From CAZATK01 sp964488085 (GTDB lineage Bacteria > Patescibacteriota > Minisyncoccia > UBA6257 > UBA11618): a stretch of DNA of 64,000 bases. The notes below the pieces were generated by a model that saw only the letters and a program-made list of their open reading frames with translations, was not told the origin of the DNA and did not search any database. The position numbers were made by a program, and so were the translations under genes. Shown here piece by piece: positions 46,691 to 56,658 of the stretch. The stretch spans positions 1 through 64,000 of the forward strand of contig CAZATK010000001.1 of assembly GCA_964488085.1 (NCBI GenBank), given 5' to 3'. Positions within the stretch are counted from its first letter, which is position 1. Every line of letters begins with the position of its first letter.

Positions 46691-48007
46691 ATGACGCCCA
46701 CCCTTAAATTAAGACAGCTTATCTTGATTATTGGCGATATTTTAACCCTTTATTTGGCGCTGGCAATAACCTTAATTATCCGCTACCAAGAGCCATTTTC
46801 CAATGAAGCCCTGAATACCCATTTAAAGCCCTTCAGTATTATTTTTGTCCTTTGGATTTTGATTTTTTATATAATTGGCCTTTATGAAATTGGGTCATTA
46901 AAAAATACTATTAATTTTATAAAAAAATTATCTACGGCCCTAATTATAAGCGCTGTCACAACGATATTCTTTTTCTACTTTGTAACTTATTACGATATCG
47001 CACCAAAAACAAACCTGTTTATATTTTTGTCCTTGCTGTTTTTATTAGAATACGGTTGGCGCACAAACTATAATAACTTTTTAACAAAAGGATCTCCCAC
47101 AACCAAAGTATTAATAATTGGATCAGGCCAAGCCATTCAACAATTAGCAATATCTATCCGCAACAATCCCCAATTGGGCTATGAGTTGTTCTTTTTGGAA
47201 AATCCGGAAGATATTTCACAAACAATAATTTCCAAAAGAATCGATCTAATAGTTGTCCCCAATCACATAAAAAAAGAGGCGAAAATAGCTCAAGTCATAT
47301 ACAAAAATCTTGTTACAGGTACTAATATAATTGACCTATCTTCTTTTTACGAATTAGTTTTTAATAAAGTGCCGATTACTGAATTAGAGGAATTTTGGTT
47401 TTTAGAAAATTTAGTCAATCGACAAAATATTTATGATTTTTTCAGAATATCGTTGGAGGTATTATCGGCTCTGATTTTGGCAATAATATTATTTCCTTTA
47501 GCCGTAATAATATCCACGCTAATCAAATTAACGTCCAGAGGACCTGTTATTTTTAAACAAACCAGAGTCGGTGAATTAGGTAAAACTTTTACGCTCTATA
47601 AATTTCGTAGCATGAAAAAAAATGCGGAAGCTCAAGGAGCCCAATGGGCCAAAGCCAATGATCCCAGAGTTACATTCTTGGGAAAAATATTAAGATTCAG
47701 CCATTTCGACGAAATGCCTCAACTAATTAATATTATTAAAGGAGATTTGTCTTTTGTCGGACCAAGACCAGAAAGACCAGAATTTACGGAAGATTTAAAA
47801 AAAATAATTCCCTATTATGAATTAAGACATATAGTTAAACCGGGCATTACGGGATGGGCGCAATTAAATTATCGTTATGGAGCGTCTGTAGAAGATGCTT
47901 ATGAAAAACTTCAATATGATCTTTATTACATTAAGAATAGGTCATTTTGGCTAGATATAAGTATTGTAATTAAAACTATCAAACTTTTTTTCACTAATAA
48001 TTCCTAG
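46691..48007 (+). CDS. polyprenyl-phosphate hexose-1-phosphate transferase (WbaP/WcaJ type)
   Basis: 438 residues: four N-terminal membrane helices (about 8-115), a nucleotide-binding-like middle domain (TTKVLIIGSGQAIQQLAIS) and the catalytic domain with YKFRSMKKNAE, HFDEMPQLINIIKGDLSFVGPRPERPEF and GITGWAQLNYRYG. It starts glycan assembly on undecaprenyl phosphate. First gene of a plus-strand operon with the flippase, dehydrogenase, asnB-like enzyme and glycosyltransferase. The promoter looks leaderless. Confidence 0.93.
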   Translation: MTPTLKLRQLILIIGDILTLYLALAITLIIRYQEPFSNEALNTHLKPFSIIFVLWILIFYIIGLYEIGSLKNTINFIKKLSTALIISAVTTIFFFYFVTYYDIAPKTNLFIFLSLLFLLEYGWRTNYNNFLTKGSPTTKVLIIGSGQAIQQLAISIRNNPQLGYELFFLENPEDISQTIISKRIDLIVVPNHIKKEAKIAQVIYKNLVTGTNIIDLSSFYELVFNKVPITELEEFWFLENLVNRQNIYDFFRISLEVLSALILAIILFPLAVIISTLIKLTSRGPVIFKQTRVGELGKTFTLYKFRSMKKNAEAQGAQWAKANDPRVTFLGKILRFSHFDEMPQLINIIKGDLSFVGPRPERPEFTEDLKKIIPYYELRHIVKPGITGWAQLNYRYGASVEDAYEKLQYDLYYIKNRSFWLDISIVIKTIKLFFTNNS

Positions 48008-48015
48008 CTTTATTT

Positions 48016-49440
48016 ATGCAGAATAAATTTATCAAAAATACTTTTTGGTTGACCGCCGGAGAAATCGGTGGTCGTTTATTAAGAATCGTTTTAGTTCTCT
48101 ATGCGGCTAGAGTTTTAGGAGTGGTTAGTTGGGGGGTCTTTTCGTATGCGCTAAGTTTAGCGGCATTATTTACAATAACCGCAGATATTGGATTAGGAGC
48201 GGTGATGACAAGAGAAATAGTAAGGGATCCCGAAAATAAAGCTCGATATTTATCTAATTCTCTTATTATTAAAACAGTACTTGTAATTTTAACTTCAATA
48301 GCAATAATTTTTATTACCCCCTTAATAACTAATTTAACTCTTTCAAAAACACTATTAATTTTTATGGCCTTATTAGTTGCAACAGATAGTATTCGCTTAT
48401 TTACATCATCTTTAAATCGATCTTTAGAAAAAATGCACTGGGAGGCAATTGCGAATATCATCACGCAATTTTCAATAATGATATTAGGAATATGGGTTCT
48501 TATAAAAAATCCTACTGCTGAAGGATTGGGAATCAGCTATCTGGCAGGAAGCATGATAGGAGCAATATTTTCTCTATGGACTGTAAGAGAATATATTAAA
48601 AGTTTTTTTGGACGCATTGATAAGGCCCTAATTAAAAAATTACTCCAATCTTCATGGTCAATAGCTCTATTAGGATTACTGGGAAGCGTAATGCTTAACA
48701 CAGATATAATAATGTTAGGTTGGTTAAAAGGCGCAGAAGATGTCGGATATTACTCTTCAGCTCAAAAAATTATTTTCACTCTTTATGTTTTGCCGTCATT
48801 AATAGGCACCGCCGCCTTTCCCAGCTTGACTAGATTAGCCAATAAAAACAAAGAAGGGTTTAGAGAGCTTTTAGAAAAATCACTTAAAATAGCTTTTCTT
48901 ATTGCTATACCAATAACTATTGGAGGCCTAATAATCGGATATGAACTAATGGATATATTTTTTGGCAATGAATATTTAGCGGCTTCTACAACATTTAAAA
49001 TATTACTTTTAAGTTTGGTGCTTGCTTATCCCACCACGATATTAGGCAATGCACTTCTTGCTTATGATCAAGAAAAACAATTCTTAAAATATGCTGGGGT
49101 AGCAGCAATAGGTAACGTGGTGCTTAATTCGATATTGATTCCTTTTTGGGGCATTGAGGGAGCCGCTATTGCAACCGTAGTAACACAAATTATCAGCAAT
49201 AGTCTTATTTGGTGGAAATTGAAAGAATTTAATCAATTTACTATTATAAATAAACTTTCGAAAATCTTTATATCCAGTGCAATAATGGGGGCGATAACTA
49301 TGTTAATGTATTATTGGCAAATAAATTTCTTCCTTATTATTTCAGCGTCAATTGCCATCTATCTTGGAACATTATATTTAATGAAAGAGTCAATTATATT
49401 TGAATTAAAAGATTTTATATATGCTCGATCATCTAATTAA
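48016..49440 (+). CDS. polysaccharide flippase (Wzx/MATE-like)
   Basis: 474 residues with about 12-14 membrane helices and the N-terminal FIKNTFWLTAGEIGGRLLRIVLVLYAARVLG signature of polysaccharide exporters. It should move lipid-linked oligosaccharides across the membrane. It overlaps the next gene by 20 bases. Confidence 0.9.
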   Translation: MQNKFIKNTFWLTAGEIGGRLLRIVLVLYAARVLGVVSWGVFSYALSLAALFTITADIGLGAVMTREIVRDPENKARYLSNSLIIKTVLVILTSIAIIFITPLITNLTLSKTLLIFMALLVATDSIRLFTSSLNRSLEKMHWEAIANIITQFSIMILGIWVLIKNPTAEGLGISYLAGSMIGAIFSLWTVREYIKSFFGRIDKALIKKLLQSSWSIALLGLLGSVMLNTDIIMLGWLKGAEDVGYYSSAQKIIFTLYVLPSLIGTAAFPSLTRLANKNKEGFRELLEKSLKIAFLIAIPITIGGLIIGYELMDIFFGNEYLAASTTFKILLLSLVLAYPTTILGNALLAYDQEKQFLKYAGVAAIGNVVLNSILIPFWGIEGAAIATVVTQIISNSLIWWKLKEFNQFTIINKLSKIFISSAIMGAITMLMYYWQINFFLIISASIAIYLGTLYLMKESIIFELKDFIYARSSN

Positions 49441-50677
49441 AGAAAAAAAAGCCAGGGTGGCTGTGGTCGGATTAGGCTATGTTGGACTTCCAACAGCAAT
49501 TGCCATAGCTGAAGCTGGATTTAAGACTGTGGGAATTGATATTAATGAGCAAAGGGTAAAACAGCTTAATAATAATCGCAGTTTTATAGCCGAAATTTCG
49601 AACGAATCTATTAAAAAAATTAGTGGAAATTTTTATGCAAGCACTGACTGGAATGAAATTAAAAAATGCAATGTGATTATTATTGCCGTGCCCACTCCCC
49701 TGACTAAAAATAAAGCTCCGGATACTTCTTTTATAGAAAATGCCGCCAAAAATATTGCCCCTAATTTAAAACCAGAAACATTAGTAATTTTAGAAAGCAC
49801 TACCTACCCGGGAACAACAGAAGAATTAATAAAACCAATTCTGCCAAAATGTTACTTGGCTTTTGCCCCCGAAAGAATTGATCCCGGCAATAAACAATAC
49901 AAATTAAAAAACGTGCCGAAAGTAGTTGGCGGCATAGATAAAAAATCAACGGAGTTGGCTTGTAATTTTTACAGTAATTTTGTTGAAAAAATTATACCAG
50001 TTTCATCACCCGCGACGGCTGAAATGGTGAAGCTATTAGAAAATGTTTTTCGTTTAGTTAATATTTCTATGATTAATGAATTGAAAATGCTCGCTGATAA
50101 AATGCACATTGATATGTATGAAGTGATTGAAGCCGCTAAAACCAAGCCTTATGGTTTTATGGCTTTTTATCCAGGACCAGGAGCAGGCGGCCATTGCATC
50201 CCCCTTGATCCTTTTTATTTATCTTGGAAAGCCCGGGAGTTGGGATTCTTTGCTAGATTCATTGAGTTGGCTGGAGAAGTTAACGAATTGATGCCTCATT
50301 ATGTTGTGACAAAAATTATTTCCGCCCTTAATCGTAAAAGAAGGGCTGTTAATGGATCAAAGATATTGGTGTTAGGGGTTGCTTATAAAAAAGATATTGA
50401 CGATTCCAGAGAGTCTCCGTCTCTGGAAGTTATTAAAGATTTGATGGGGAAAAAAGCTCAAGTAATTTATAATGATCCCCATATTCCACAAATAGAAATT
50501 GATGGGGGAAAGATTTACTCAACTCCGCTAACCACAGAAATTTTGAAAAGGGTGGATTGCGTTGCCATATTAACTGATCATTCTTCTTATGATTATCCAA
50601 CTATAATCAAGAAGGCCAAGCTGATAGTTGATATTAGAAATGCAACTAAAATAAGCCGTGATAATATTATTAAGTAA
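49421..50677 (+). CDS. UDP-sugar 6-dehydrogenase (UDP-N-acetylhexosamine type)
   Basis: 418 residues. The NAD site VVGLGYVGLPTAIAIAEAGF, the middle-domain ESTTYPGTTEE and APERIDPG, and the catalytic Cys in GPGAGGHCIPLDPFYL place it in the UDP-glucose/UDP-ManNAc dehydrogenase family. The WbpA/WecC-like motifs suggest oxidation of a UDP-N-acetylhexosamine to the uronic acid. The start overlaps the flippase end; the stop overlaps the asnB-like start by one base. Confidence 0.9.
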   Translation: MLDHLIKEKKARVAVVGLGYVGLPTAIAIAEAGFKTVGIDINEQRVKQLNNNRSFIAEISNESIKKISGNFYASTDWNEIKKCNVIIIAVPTPLTKNKAPDTSFIENAAKNIAPNLKPETLVILESTTYPGTTEELIKPILPKCYLAFAPERIDPGNKQYKLKNVPKVVGGIDKKSTELACNFYSNFVEKIIPVSSPATAEMVKLLENVFRLVNISMINELKMLADKMHIDMYEVIEAAKTKPYGFMAFYPGPGAGGHCIPLDPFYLSWKARELGFFARFIELAGEVNELMPHYVVTKIISALNRKRRAVNGSKILVLGVAYKKDIDDSRESPSLEVIKDLMGKKAQVIYNDPHIPQIEIDGGKIYSTPLTTEILKRVDCVAILTDHSSYDYPTIIKKAKLIVDIRNATKISRDNIIK

Positions 50678-52503
50678 TGTGCGGAATAACGGGAAAATTA
50701 CGTTTTGATAAAAAACCAGTTTCGGAAGGAGAGTTAAAAATAATGGCTGATGCCATTAGTCACCGTGGCCCAGATCAATTGGGCATTTTTTGTAAAGAAA
50801 ATATTGGATTTGGATTTAGAAGGCTTTCTATTATTGATTTGTCACCAGCCGGCAACCAACCAATGTGCGATAACGAAGAGAAAGTTTGGATTGTCTTCAA
50901 CGGAGAGATTTATAATTTTATTTCTTTAAGAGAAGAATTGGAAAAAGATGGAGTTAGATTCAGGTCAAAAACCGATACTGAAGTTATTATCTATCTTTAT
51001 AAAAAGTACGGAGTAGATTGTTTAAAAAAATTGAGAGGAATGTTTGCTTTTGCCATTTGGGATGAAAATAAGCAACAATTATTTTTAGCCAGAGATCGAG
51101 TTGGCAAGAAACCTCTGAAATATTATATAGATAAAGATGTTTTTATTTTTTCATCAGAATTAAAATCAATTCTTAAAAATCCTGAAGTAAAAAAAGAGCC
51201 GGAACAAGCTGATATCGCAAATTATTTAAGCTTTCAATACGTCCCCTCTCCCAGTACTGGTTTTAAGGGAATTAAAAAACTCCCACCAGCCCATTACTGC
51301 ATAGTTAAAGAAAATGGCGAATTAGAAATTAAACGATATTGGAATTTAGATTATCGGGAAAAATGGCAATTATCCGAAGAAGAGTGGATTGATAAAATCA
51401 TTAATAAACTAGAGGAATCGGTAAAATTACGAATGATGTCTGATGTGCCACTCGGAGCTTTCTTGTCAGGAGGGATAGATTCATCTGCAATCGTTGCTTT
51501 GATGAGCAAATATTCTAACAATCCAGTTAAAACATTTTCAATTGGATTCAATGAAGCAACACACAATGAACTGCCATACGCGAAAACAACGGCAATAAAA
51601 TTTAACACTGAACACAGGGAGTTTATGGTAACTCCAAATATATTAGAAATTATTCCAAAAATTGCTTACTACTACGAAGAACCTTACGCCGACTCATCCG
51701 CTATACCAAGTTGGTATTTAGCCGAAATAACAAAACAATATGTAACTGTAGCTTTAAACGGCGATGGTGGTGATGAAAATTTTGCCGGTTATTTAAGATA
51801 TAATTTTTATCAAATAGTTAATAAACATCCAACGCTTGCAACTATTTTCGGCCCATTGGTTGCTCGACTTTTTCTAAAGCCAAAATGGCGTCAAGAAAAA
51901 GCAATAAAATTAATTAAGGAACTTAAAAAGGGCTCATCAGCCGCAGAAAAATATTTTCCTCTCATTGCTTATATGGACGACTATCCAAATCACGCCATTG
52001 AAATTCTCAAGAATAAATTTGATGAGGCCTTAAGCAATGATTCTTTAGACCAATTATTGTGGGTAGATATTAATTCGTACTTGCCAAACGATTTATTAGT
52101 GAAAATGGATATTGCCTCCATGGCGCACTCTTTAGAAACACGATCCCCTCTTTTAGATCATGAGTTTATGGAATTAACCGCTAAAATACCAAGCTCCCTT
52201 AAATTAAGGGGAAACACTAATAAATATATTTTCAAAAAGGCCTTAAAAAAGTTATTACCGGCAGAAATATTAAACAGGCCCAAAATGGGGTTTTCAATGC
52301 CAATAGAGAATTGGTTTAAGAAAGCATTATTACCATATTTAAAGGAAACTATTTTGTCATCAAAAGCCGTTGATCGCAGTCCGTTGCCAAAAATTGAAAT
52401 AGAAAGATTAATAGAAAATCACGTTTCAGGTAAAAATAATTATGCCAATCAATTATGGACATTATTAATGTTGGAAGAATGGTATAAACAGTATTTTAAT
52501 TAG
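50677..52503 (+). CDS. asnB: glutamine-hydrolysing asparagine synthase-like amidotransferase
   Basis: 608 residues with an N-terminal glutaminase (catalytic Cys2 in MCGITGKLRF, then HRGPDQLG and FNGEIYNF) and the ATP-pyrophosphatase domain (GAFLSGGIDSSAIVALMS). In a glycan locus such enzymes often amidate uronic acids made by the upstream dehydrogenase, so a role in glycan modification is as likely as asparagine supply. Confidence 0.92.
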   Translation: MCGITGKLRFDKKPVSEGELKIMADAISHRGPDQLGIFCKENIGFGFRRLSIIDLSPAGNQPMCDNEEKVWIVFNGEIYNFISLREELEKDGVRFRSKTDTEVIIYLYKKYGVDCLKKLRGMFAFAIWDENKQQLFLARDRVGKKPLKYYIDKDVFIFSSELKSILKNPEVKKEPEQADIANYLSFQYVPSPSTGFKGIKKLPPAHYCIVKENGELEIKRYWNLDYREKWQLSEEEWIDKIINKLEESVKLRMMSDVPLGAFLSGGIDSSAIVALMSKYSNNPVKTFSIGFNEATHNELPYAKTTAIKFNTEHREFMVTPNILEIIPKIAYYYEEPYADSSAIPSWYLAEITKQYVTVALNGDGGDENFAGYLRYNFYQIVNKHPTLATIFGPLVARLFLKPKWRQEKAIKLIKELKKGSSAAEKYFPLIAYMDDYPNHAIEILKNKFDEALSNDSLDQLLWVDINSYLPNDLLVKMDIASMAHSLETRSPLLDHEFMELTAKIPSSLKLRGNTNKYIFKKALKKLLPAEILNRPKMGFSMPIENWFKKALLPYLKETILSSKAVDRSPLPKIEIERLIENHVSGKNNYANQLWTLLMLEEWYKQYFN

Positions 52504-52507
52504 AGTA

Positions 52508-53578
52508 ATGAAAATATTGCATCTGATTACAGGCTTGACGATAGGGGGTACAGAACTTTTTCTTGTAAGAAATTTACCTAGATTAAAAAACTATGAACAC
52601 ATCGTTGTATCGCTCACTGATAAAAAAACATTGGGAATAGAATTGGAAAAAAATAATATTAGAGTTTATGAATTACATTCAGGCAAATGGTTTAGTCCAA
52701 TTTCTATAATAAGATTTAAAAAAATTATTTTTACAGAAAAACCGGATGTTTTAATAACTTATTTAATTCACGCGGCAATTTTTGGCAGAATTTTTGGAAA
52801 AATGTTTGGCATCCCCAAAATTATCTGCATGATAAGATCGCAATTAAGAAAAAAGAGACATGTAATATATTTTTGGATTGAAAGAGTCACTCAAAGTTTA
52901 GTGGATTATTTTGTAAGCAACTCTATATCGCTAAAAAACTTTTACAAAGAAAAATTGGGGATTTCTGAAAAAAAAATAAGGGTTATTTATTCTCCAATAG
53001 ATGCGGATAATAACTCCCCTCCGACTCAATTTAATAAAGAAGATTGTTTTATTATAGGCACAGTAGGAAGACTGGCCAAAGAAAAAAGACAGCAAGATAT
53101 TATTCAGGCCATTAAACTTTTAAAGGATGACGGGTACAAGGTTAAGCTCATTATTATTGGCGATGGTCCGGAAAAAAAATATTTGCAAAAACTAATTAAA
53201 AAATTAGGAGTGGGCAATGAGGTTAAATTGGCAGGGGAGCAAAATAATATTTATTCCTGGATTAAAATATTTGATATTTTTGTTTTAGCAAGCGATTACG
53301 AAGGTATGTCTAACGCTCTTTTAGAGGCAATGTCTGTAGGACTCCCTGTTATTGTTACAGAAATTCCAGAGAATAAGGAGGTTGTTATAAACAATGAGAC
53401 TGGGCTTCTCGTCCCCATTCATCAACCAGAAATCATTGCTGAAAAAATAAAAATCGTCACGAAAGACTTTGATTTAAGAGATAAATTGCGCAAAAATTCC
53501 AAAAACTTTATTGCTGATAATTTTTCTTTAGCAAGTTTTCTTGAAAAAATTTCTCAAATAATAGAATTAAATAATTAA
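52508..53578 (+). CDS. GT4-family glycosyltransferase
   Basis: 356 residues: N-terminal LHLITGLTIGGTELFLVRNL (acceptor loop) and C-terminal GTVGRLAKEKRQQDIIQAIKLL, IIGDGPEKKYL and DYEGMSNALLEAMSVGLPVIVTE with the E-x7-E motif. Last gene of the plus-strand operon; its end overlaps the convergent aminotransferase-like gene by 71 bases. Confidence 0.9.
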   Translation: MKILHLITGLTIGGTELFLVRNLPRLKNYEHIVVSLTDKKTLGIELEKNNIRVYELHSGKWFSPISIIRFKKIIFTEKPDVLITYLIHAAIFGRIFGKMFGIPKIICMIRSQLRKKRHVIYFWIERVTQSLVDYFVSNSISLKNFYKEKLGISEKKIRVIYSPIDADNNSPPTQFNKEDCFIIGTVGRLAKEKRQQDIIQAIKLLKDDGYKVKLIIIGDGPEKKYLQKLIKKLGVGNEVKLAGEQNNIYSWIKIFDIFVLASDYEGMSNALLEAMSVGLPVIVTEIPENKEVVINNETGLLVPIHQPEIIAEKIKIVTKDFDLRDKLRKNSKNFIADNFSLASFLEKISQIIELNN

Positions 53579-54722
53579 CATGTTCCTTGGCCATGCCATG
53601 ATGGCATCCCACAAGAAATCCTCTTTCCATAATAAAATCAGCTACTGGATGATTTTTTTGATTAGTCTTATGATTAATGTTTTTAAAGCCGGGTTGTTTT
53701 AAAATATTACCCGTAAACACCGGACGTGTCTGAACATTATTTTTTTCCAAAAAAGTTACTAAATCCAACCTAGAAAAAGGGGCGTCATTCTTTATAGTTA
53801 AGGGGAAAGCTAACCAGTTGGTGACGACCTTACCGTTTTGTTTTGGCAATTCAAACCAATTTTTATGCTTCTCAAAAAAATTATAAAGACGGATAAAATT
53901 TTTACGACGGATATTAGAAAACCTTTTTAATTTTTTCAATTGTTCCAGAGCAAAAGCGGAACTAATTTCTAAGGGCAGAAAATTATAGCCGATTTTATTA
54001 AAAATAAATTTTGAATCATATACAAAATTATCTATTTTATAATTAAATCTTTTTTCAATATCCTCTGATTCATCCATTATGGAAGACATCCTGCCCCACC
54101 CCCTTAGAACTTTAAGATCGGTAGCCCATTCTGGATTATTGACACAAATCATGCCACCGCCTCCCGCGCCACTAATGATATGCGATCCATAAAAACTGGT
54201 GGTGGAGATATCAGAATAATATCCCGTGGGCTTTCCTCTAAAAGTAGCGCCCAAAGTATCACAAGAATCTTCAATAAAAATTAATTTATATTTATCCGCT
54301 ATTTTTCTTAATCTTTGCATATCAGGCACATTACCCAATAATAAAGGTATAAATAAGGCCTTGGTTTTTTTCGTTATACGCTCTTCAATAGAATCAACAT
54401 TAATAATATAAGTTCCCGGTTCTACATCAACAAAAACAGGAACTAGCCCTTTTTGAATGAGGGGGGCAATAGTAGTGCTAAAAGTCAAAATCGGCGTAAT
54501 AACTTCTGAACCTTCAGGTAATTGCAAAATTTCTAAGGCCAATAAATTAGCAGAAGAACCAGAATTAACCATTACTCCAAATTTTTTATTAAATAAAGCC
54601 GCAATTTTCTTTTCAAATAATTTAGTTTTCTCGCCCATCAAAGATTTACGATCTTTTAAGGTCTTGGAAACCGCATTTATTTCTTTATCGTCATAAATAA
54701 AACCCGCATAACTTACTCTCAT
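53508..54722 (-). CDS. PLP-dependent sugar 3-dehydratase-like enzyme (RfbH/ColD group, His for Lys)
   Basis: 404 residues of the DegT/DnrJ/EryC1 fold. Where aminotransferases have the PLP-binding Lys, the sequence is TSFYGSHIISGAGGGGM, with His, the mark of CDP-4-keto-6-deoxyglucose 3-dehydrase (E1/RfbH) and ColD. RGWGR is conserved, but the Cys cluster that binds [2Fe-2S] in RfbH is replaced by SSIMDESEDIEKRF. So it may dehydrate without an iron-sulfur cluster, as ColD does. The ATG at 54722 overlaps the upstream stop (ATGA). Confidence 0.82.
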   Translation of the reverse strand: MRVSYAGFIYDDKEINAVSKTLKDRKSLMGEKTKLFEKKIAALFNKKFGVMVNSGSSANLLALEILQLPEGSEVITPILTFSTTIAPLIQKGLVPVFVDVEPGTYIINVDSIEERITKKTKALFIPLLLGNVPDMQRLRKIADKYKLIFIEDSCDTLGATFRGKPTGYYSDISTTSFYGSHIISGAGGGGMICVNNPEWATDLKVLRGWGRMSSIMDESEDIEKRFNYKIDNFVYDSKFIFNKIGYNFLPLEISSAFALEQLKKLKRFSNIRRKNFIRLYNFFEKHKNWFELPKQNGKVVTNWLAFPLTIKNDAPFSRLDLVTFLEKNNVQTRPVFTGNILKQPGFKNINHKTNQKNHPVADFIMERGFLVGCHHGMAKEHVNYLILLFEKFFQENLLKKNYQQ

Positions 54723-55375
54723 AAATTTGGGGCGTCTAGTCGCATTTGGAGAAAATAACGCTCGGCTTTTTTTAAAGTCAAATCTTCTTCCCACTGCACC
54801 ATATTAAGTTTTTCTTCACGGCGCAAAGGAATTAGTTTATGTTCTTTAAAACCGCAACGCTCGTATAATTTTATCGCCTTTTTATTATCAGCTAAAACTT
54901 TTAAATAAAGAATTTTGACTCCCAGCTCATTAAAAGACCAATTGTCTAGGGATTCTACCGCCAATGTCATCGCTCCCGGAAATAAACTATCACGACCTCT
55001 CACAATATTATCAATTTCACAAGACCTCTCCTCCCAATTAAAACGATAAAGACCGACATGCCCAATGGGCACATTGTCACGCACGTTAACTTCCTTTACA
55101 AAAAATAAAATTCTGTCAAAAAGTTTAATAACTTGATTTTCTAACCACACTTGCGTCCCCTCAAAAGTAACTTTAAATTGTGATGGGAAATAAGGTTGAA
55201 CTTTTTCACGCCATTCCGCTAAAGTCCTAATTACTTCAGGATTAAAAACATCAGAAGCTGTTATAGGATCTAATATTATTGTCTGTGGTTTATCAGTGAC
55301 CGAACACAATCCATACTTTAACTTCGCTAATTTCTGAATAACATCATGACGAAAATTTTGAGAGCCTTGGTCCAT
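54719..55375 (-). CDS. GNAT-family acetyltransferase in the sugar cluster
   Basis: 218 residues. The acetyl-CoA site is less clear than usual (IVRGRDSLFPGAMTLAVESLDNW), followed by LYLKVLADNKKAIKLYERCGFKEHKLIPL, a typical GNAT C-terminal half. Located between two DegT-family genes, it may N-acetylate the amino sugar they make. Overlaps the downstream gene by 4 bases. Confidence 0.8.
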   Translation of the reverse strand: MDQGSQNFRHDVIQKLAKLKYGLCSVTDKPQTIILDPITASDVFNPEVIRTLAEWREKVQPYFPSQFKVTFEGTQVWLENQVIKLFDRILFFVKEVNVRDNVPIGHVGLYRFNWEERSCEIDNIVRGRDSLFPGAMTLAVESLDNWSFNELGVKILYLKVLADNKKAIKLYERCGFKEHKLIPLRREEKLNMVQWEEDLTLKKAERYFLQMRLDAPNL

Positions 55376-55377
55376 TT

Positions 55378-56544
55378 TTAACTTGCCTTTCTTGTTAATA
55401 ATTTCTTAATATTTCTAGCCACATAGTCCACTTGCTCCTCAGTTAACATTACACCGCTTGGCAAATTGATGCCATTTAAACTGATACGATAGGCATTGGG
55501 ATTATTAACCTTAATCTTTCCAGCATACATTGGTAACATACTAATAGGATAAAAAAATTGACGAGTGTCAATATTGCGCTCCTTCAGAGCTCTGCGCAGT
55601 TCATCGCGCTGAAGCGGAGATTTCTTTCCCAAAACAATAGAGGTCATCCAATAATTAACTCTGGAGTTTTTATGTTCATAATTCATCGTGATTAAGTTGC
55701 GCGGAAGATCGTTTAATCTTTGCCAATACCATTGAAAAATTTGCCGTTTCTTAGCTACTAGTTTTTCAATCCTTTCCACTTGCGCTAAACCAAGAGCGGC
55801 CTGTAGATTAGAAAGCTCATACATATAACCAATCTCATTGTGCCAAAATTGTTTTTTAGAGTCCTTGCCGTGGTCATAAAGACTACGAGCGCGCTCATCC
55901 CATTCTTGAGAATTAGTCACTAAAGCGCCCCCCTCGCCCATAACCGCAATTTTAGCGCCTTGAAAACTAAATGTTCCGATATGTCCCCAAGCTCCAGCTT
56001 TTTTATTTTTATAAATAGTGCCCAAGGCCGGACAAGAATCCTCAACGACAAGAAGATTATGTTTTTTGGCTATATCCATAATTTCCTCCATTCGCGGAGC
56101 AGAACCGTACATCCAAACAGGCATAATGGCTTTTGTTTTTGGCGTAATAGCCCTCTTAATAGCATCAGGATCAATGCACCAGTTTATAGGATCAATATCA
56201 ACAAAAACGGGCTTAGCGCCAGTATATTCAACCACATTAGAACAAGCCACGTAAGTCATGTCAGGAACAATCACCTCATCGCCTGGACCAACATTAAACA
56301 ACTCTAAAGCTAAATGCAGAGCATGCGTGCCCTTGGTCAAGCCGAGACAATGTTTGGTACCCACGTAATCCGCTAATGTTTTTTCAAACTTAACCACATA
56401 ATCATCTAGATGAAAATTCCAACCATTTAAAACAGCATCTTCAACATAAGCTCTTTCTCGTTCAGTAATAGAAGGACCAGCAGTTAAAATAAGCTTGTCA
56501 GACTTATCTATCAATTTTACTTTTTTTAACCCTCTTTTTTTCAT
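55378..56544 (-). CDS. DegT/DnrJ/EryC1 sugar aminotransferase
   Basis: 388 residues with the PLP Lys in GTFSFQGAKIAVMGEGGALVT, the VEDSCPALGT cofactor motif, and GTHALHLALEL. It resembles perosamine-synthase-type enzymes, which aminate a 4-keto (sometimes 3-keto) nucleotide sugar using glutamate. It lies directly upstream of the GNAT gene, giving an amination-acetylation pair. Confidence 0.9.
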   Translation of the reverse strand: MKKRGLKKVKLIDKSDKLILTAGPSITERERAYVEDAVLNGWNFHLDDYVVKFEKTLADYVGTKHCLGLTKGTHALHLALELFNVGPGDEVIVPDMTYVACSNVVEYTGAKPVFVDIDPINWCIDPDAIKRAITPKTKAIMPVWMYGSAPRMEEIMDIAKKHNLLVVEDSCPALGTIYKNKKAGAWGHIGTFSFQGAKIAVMGEGGALVTNSQEWDERARSLYDHGKDSKKQFWHNEIGYMYELSNLQAALGLAQVERIEKLVAKKRQIFQWYWQRLNDLPRNLITMNYEHKNSRVNYWMTSIVLGKKSPLQRDELRRALKERNIDTRQFFYPISMLPMYAGKIKVNNPNAYRISLNGINLPSGVMLTEEQVDYVARNIKKLLTRKAS

Positions 56545-56621
56545 TATTTTACTAAAAGATTATCTAACAAGATAATGAAAAATCAATTAAATAGCAAATA
56601 TCATGGTTACGAGATTATGGC

Positions 56622-56652
56622 CAAAAAAACAAAAAGGGGGATTGCCCCCCCC
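56622..56652 (-). terminator. intrinsic terminator of the Nudix-like gene
   Basis: On the minus strand GGGGG-CAAT-CCCCC followed by TTTTTGTTTTTTT. Confidence 0.85.
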
Positions 56653-56658
56653 ACAACG

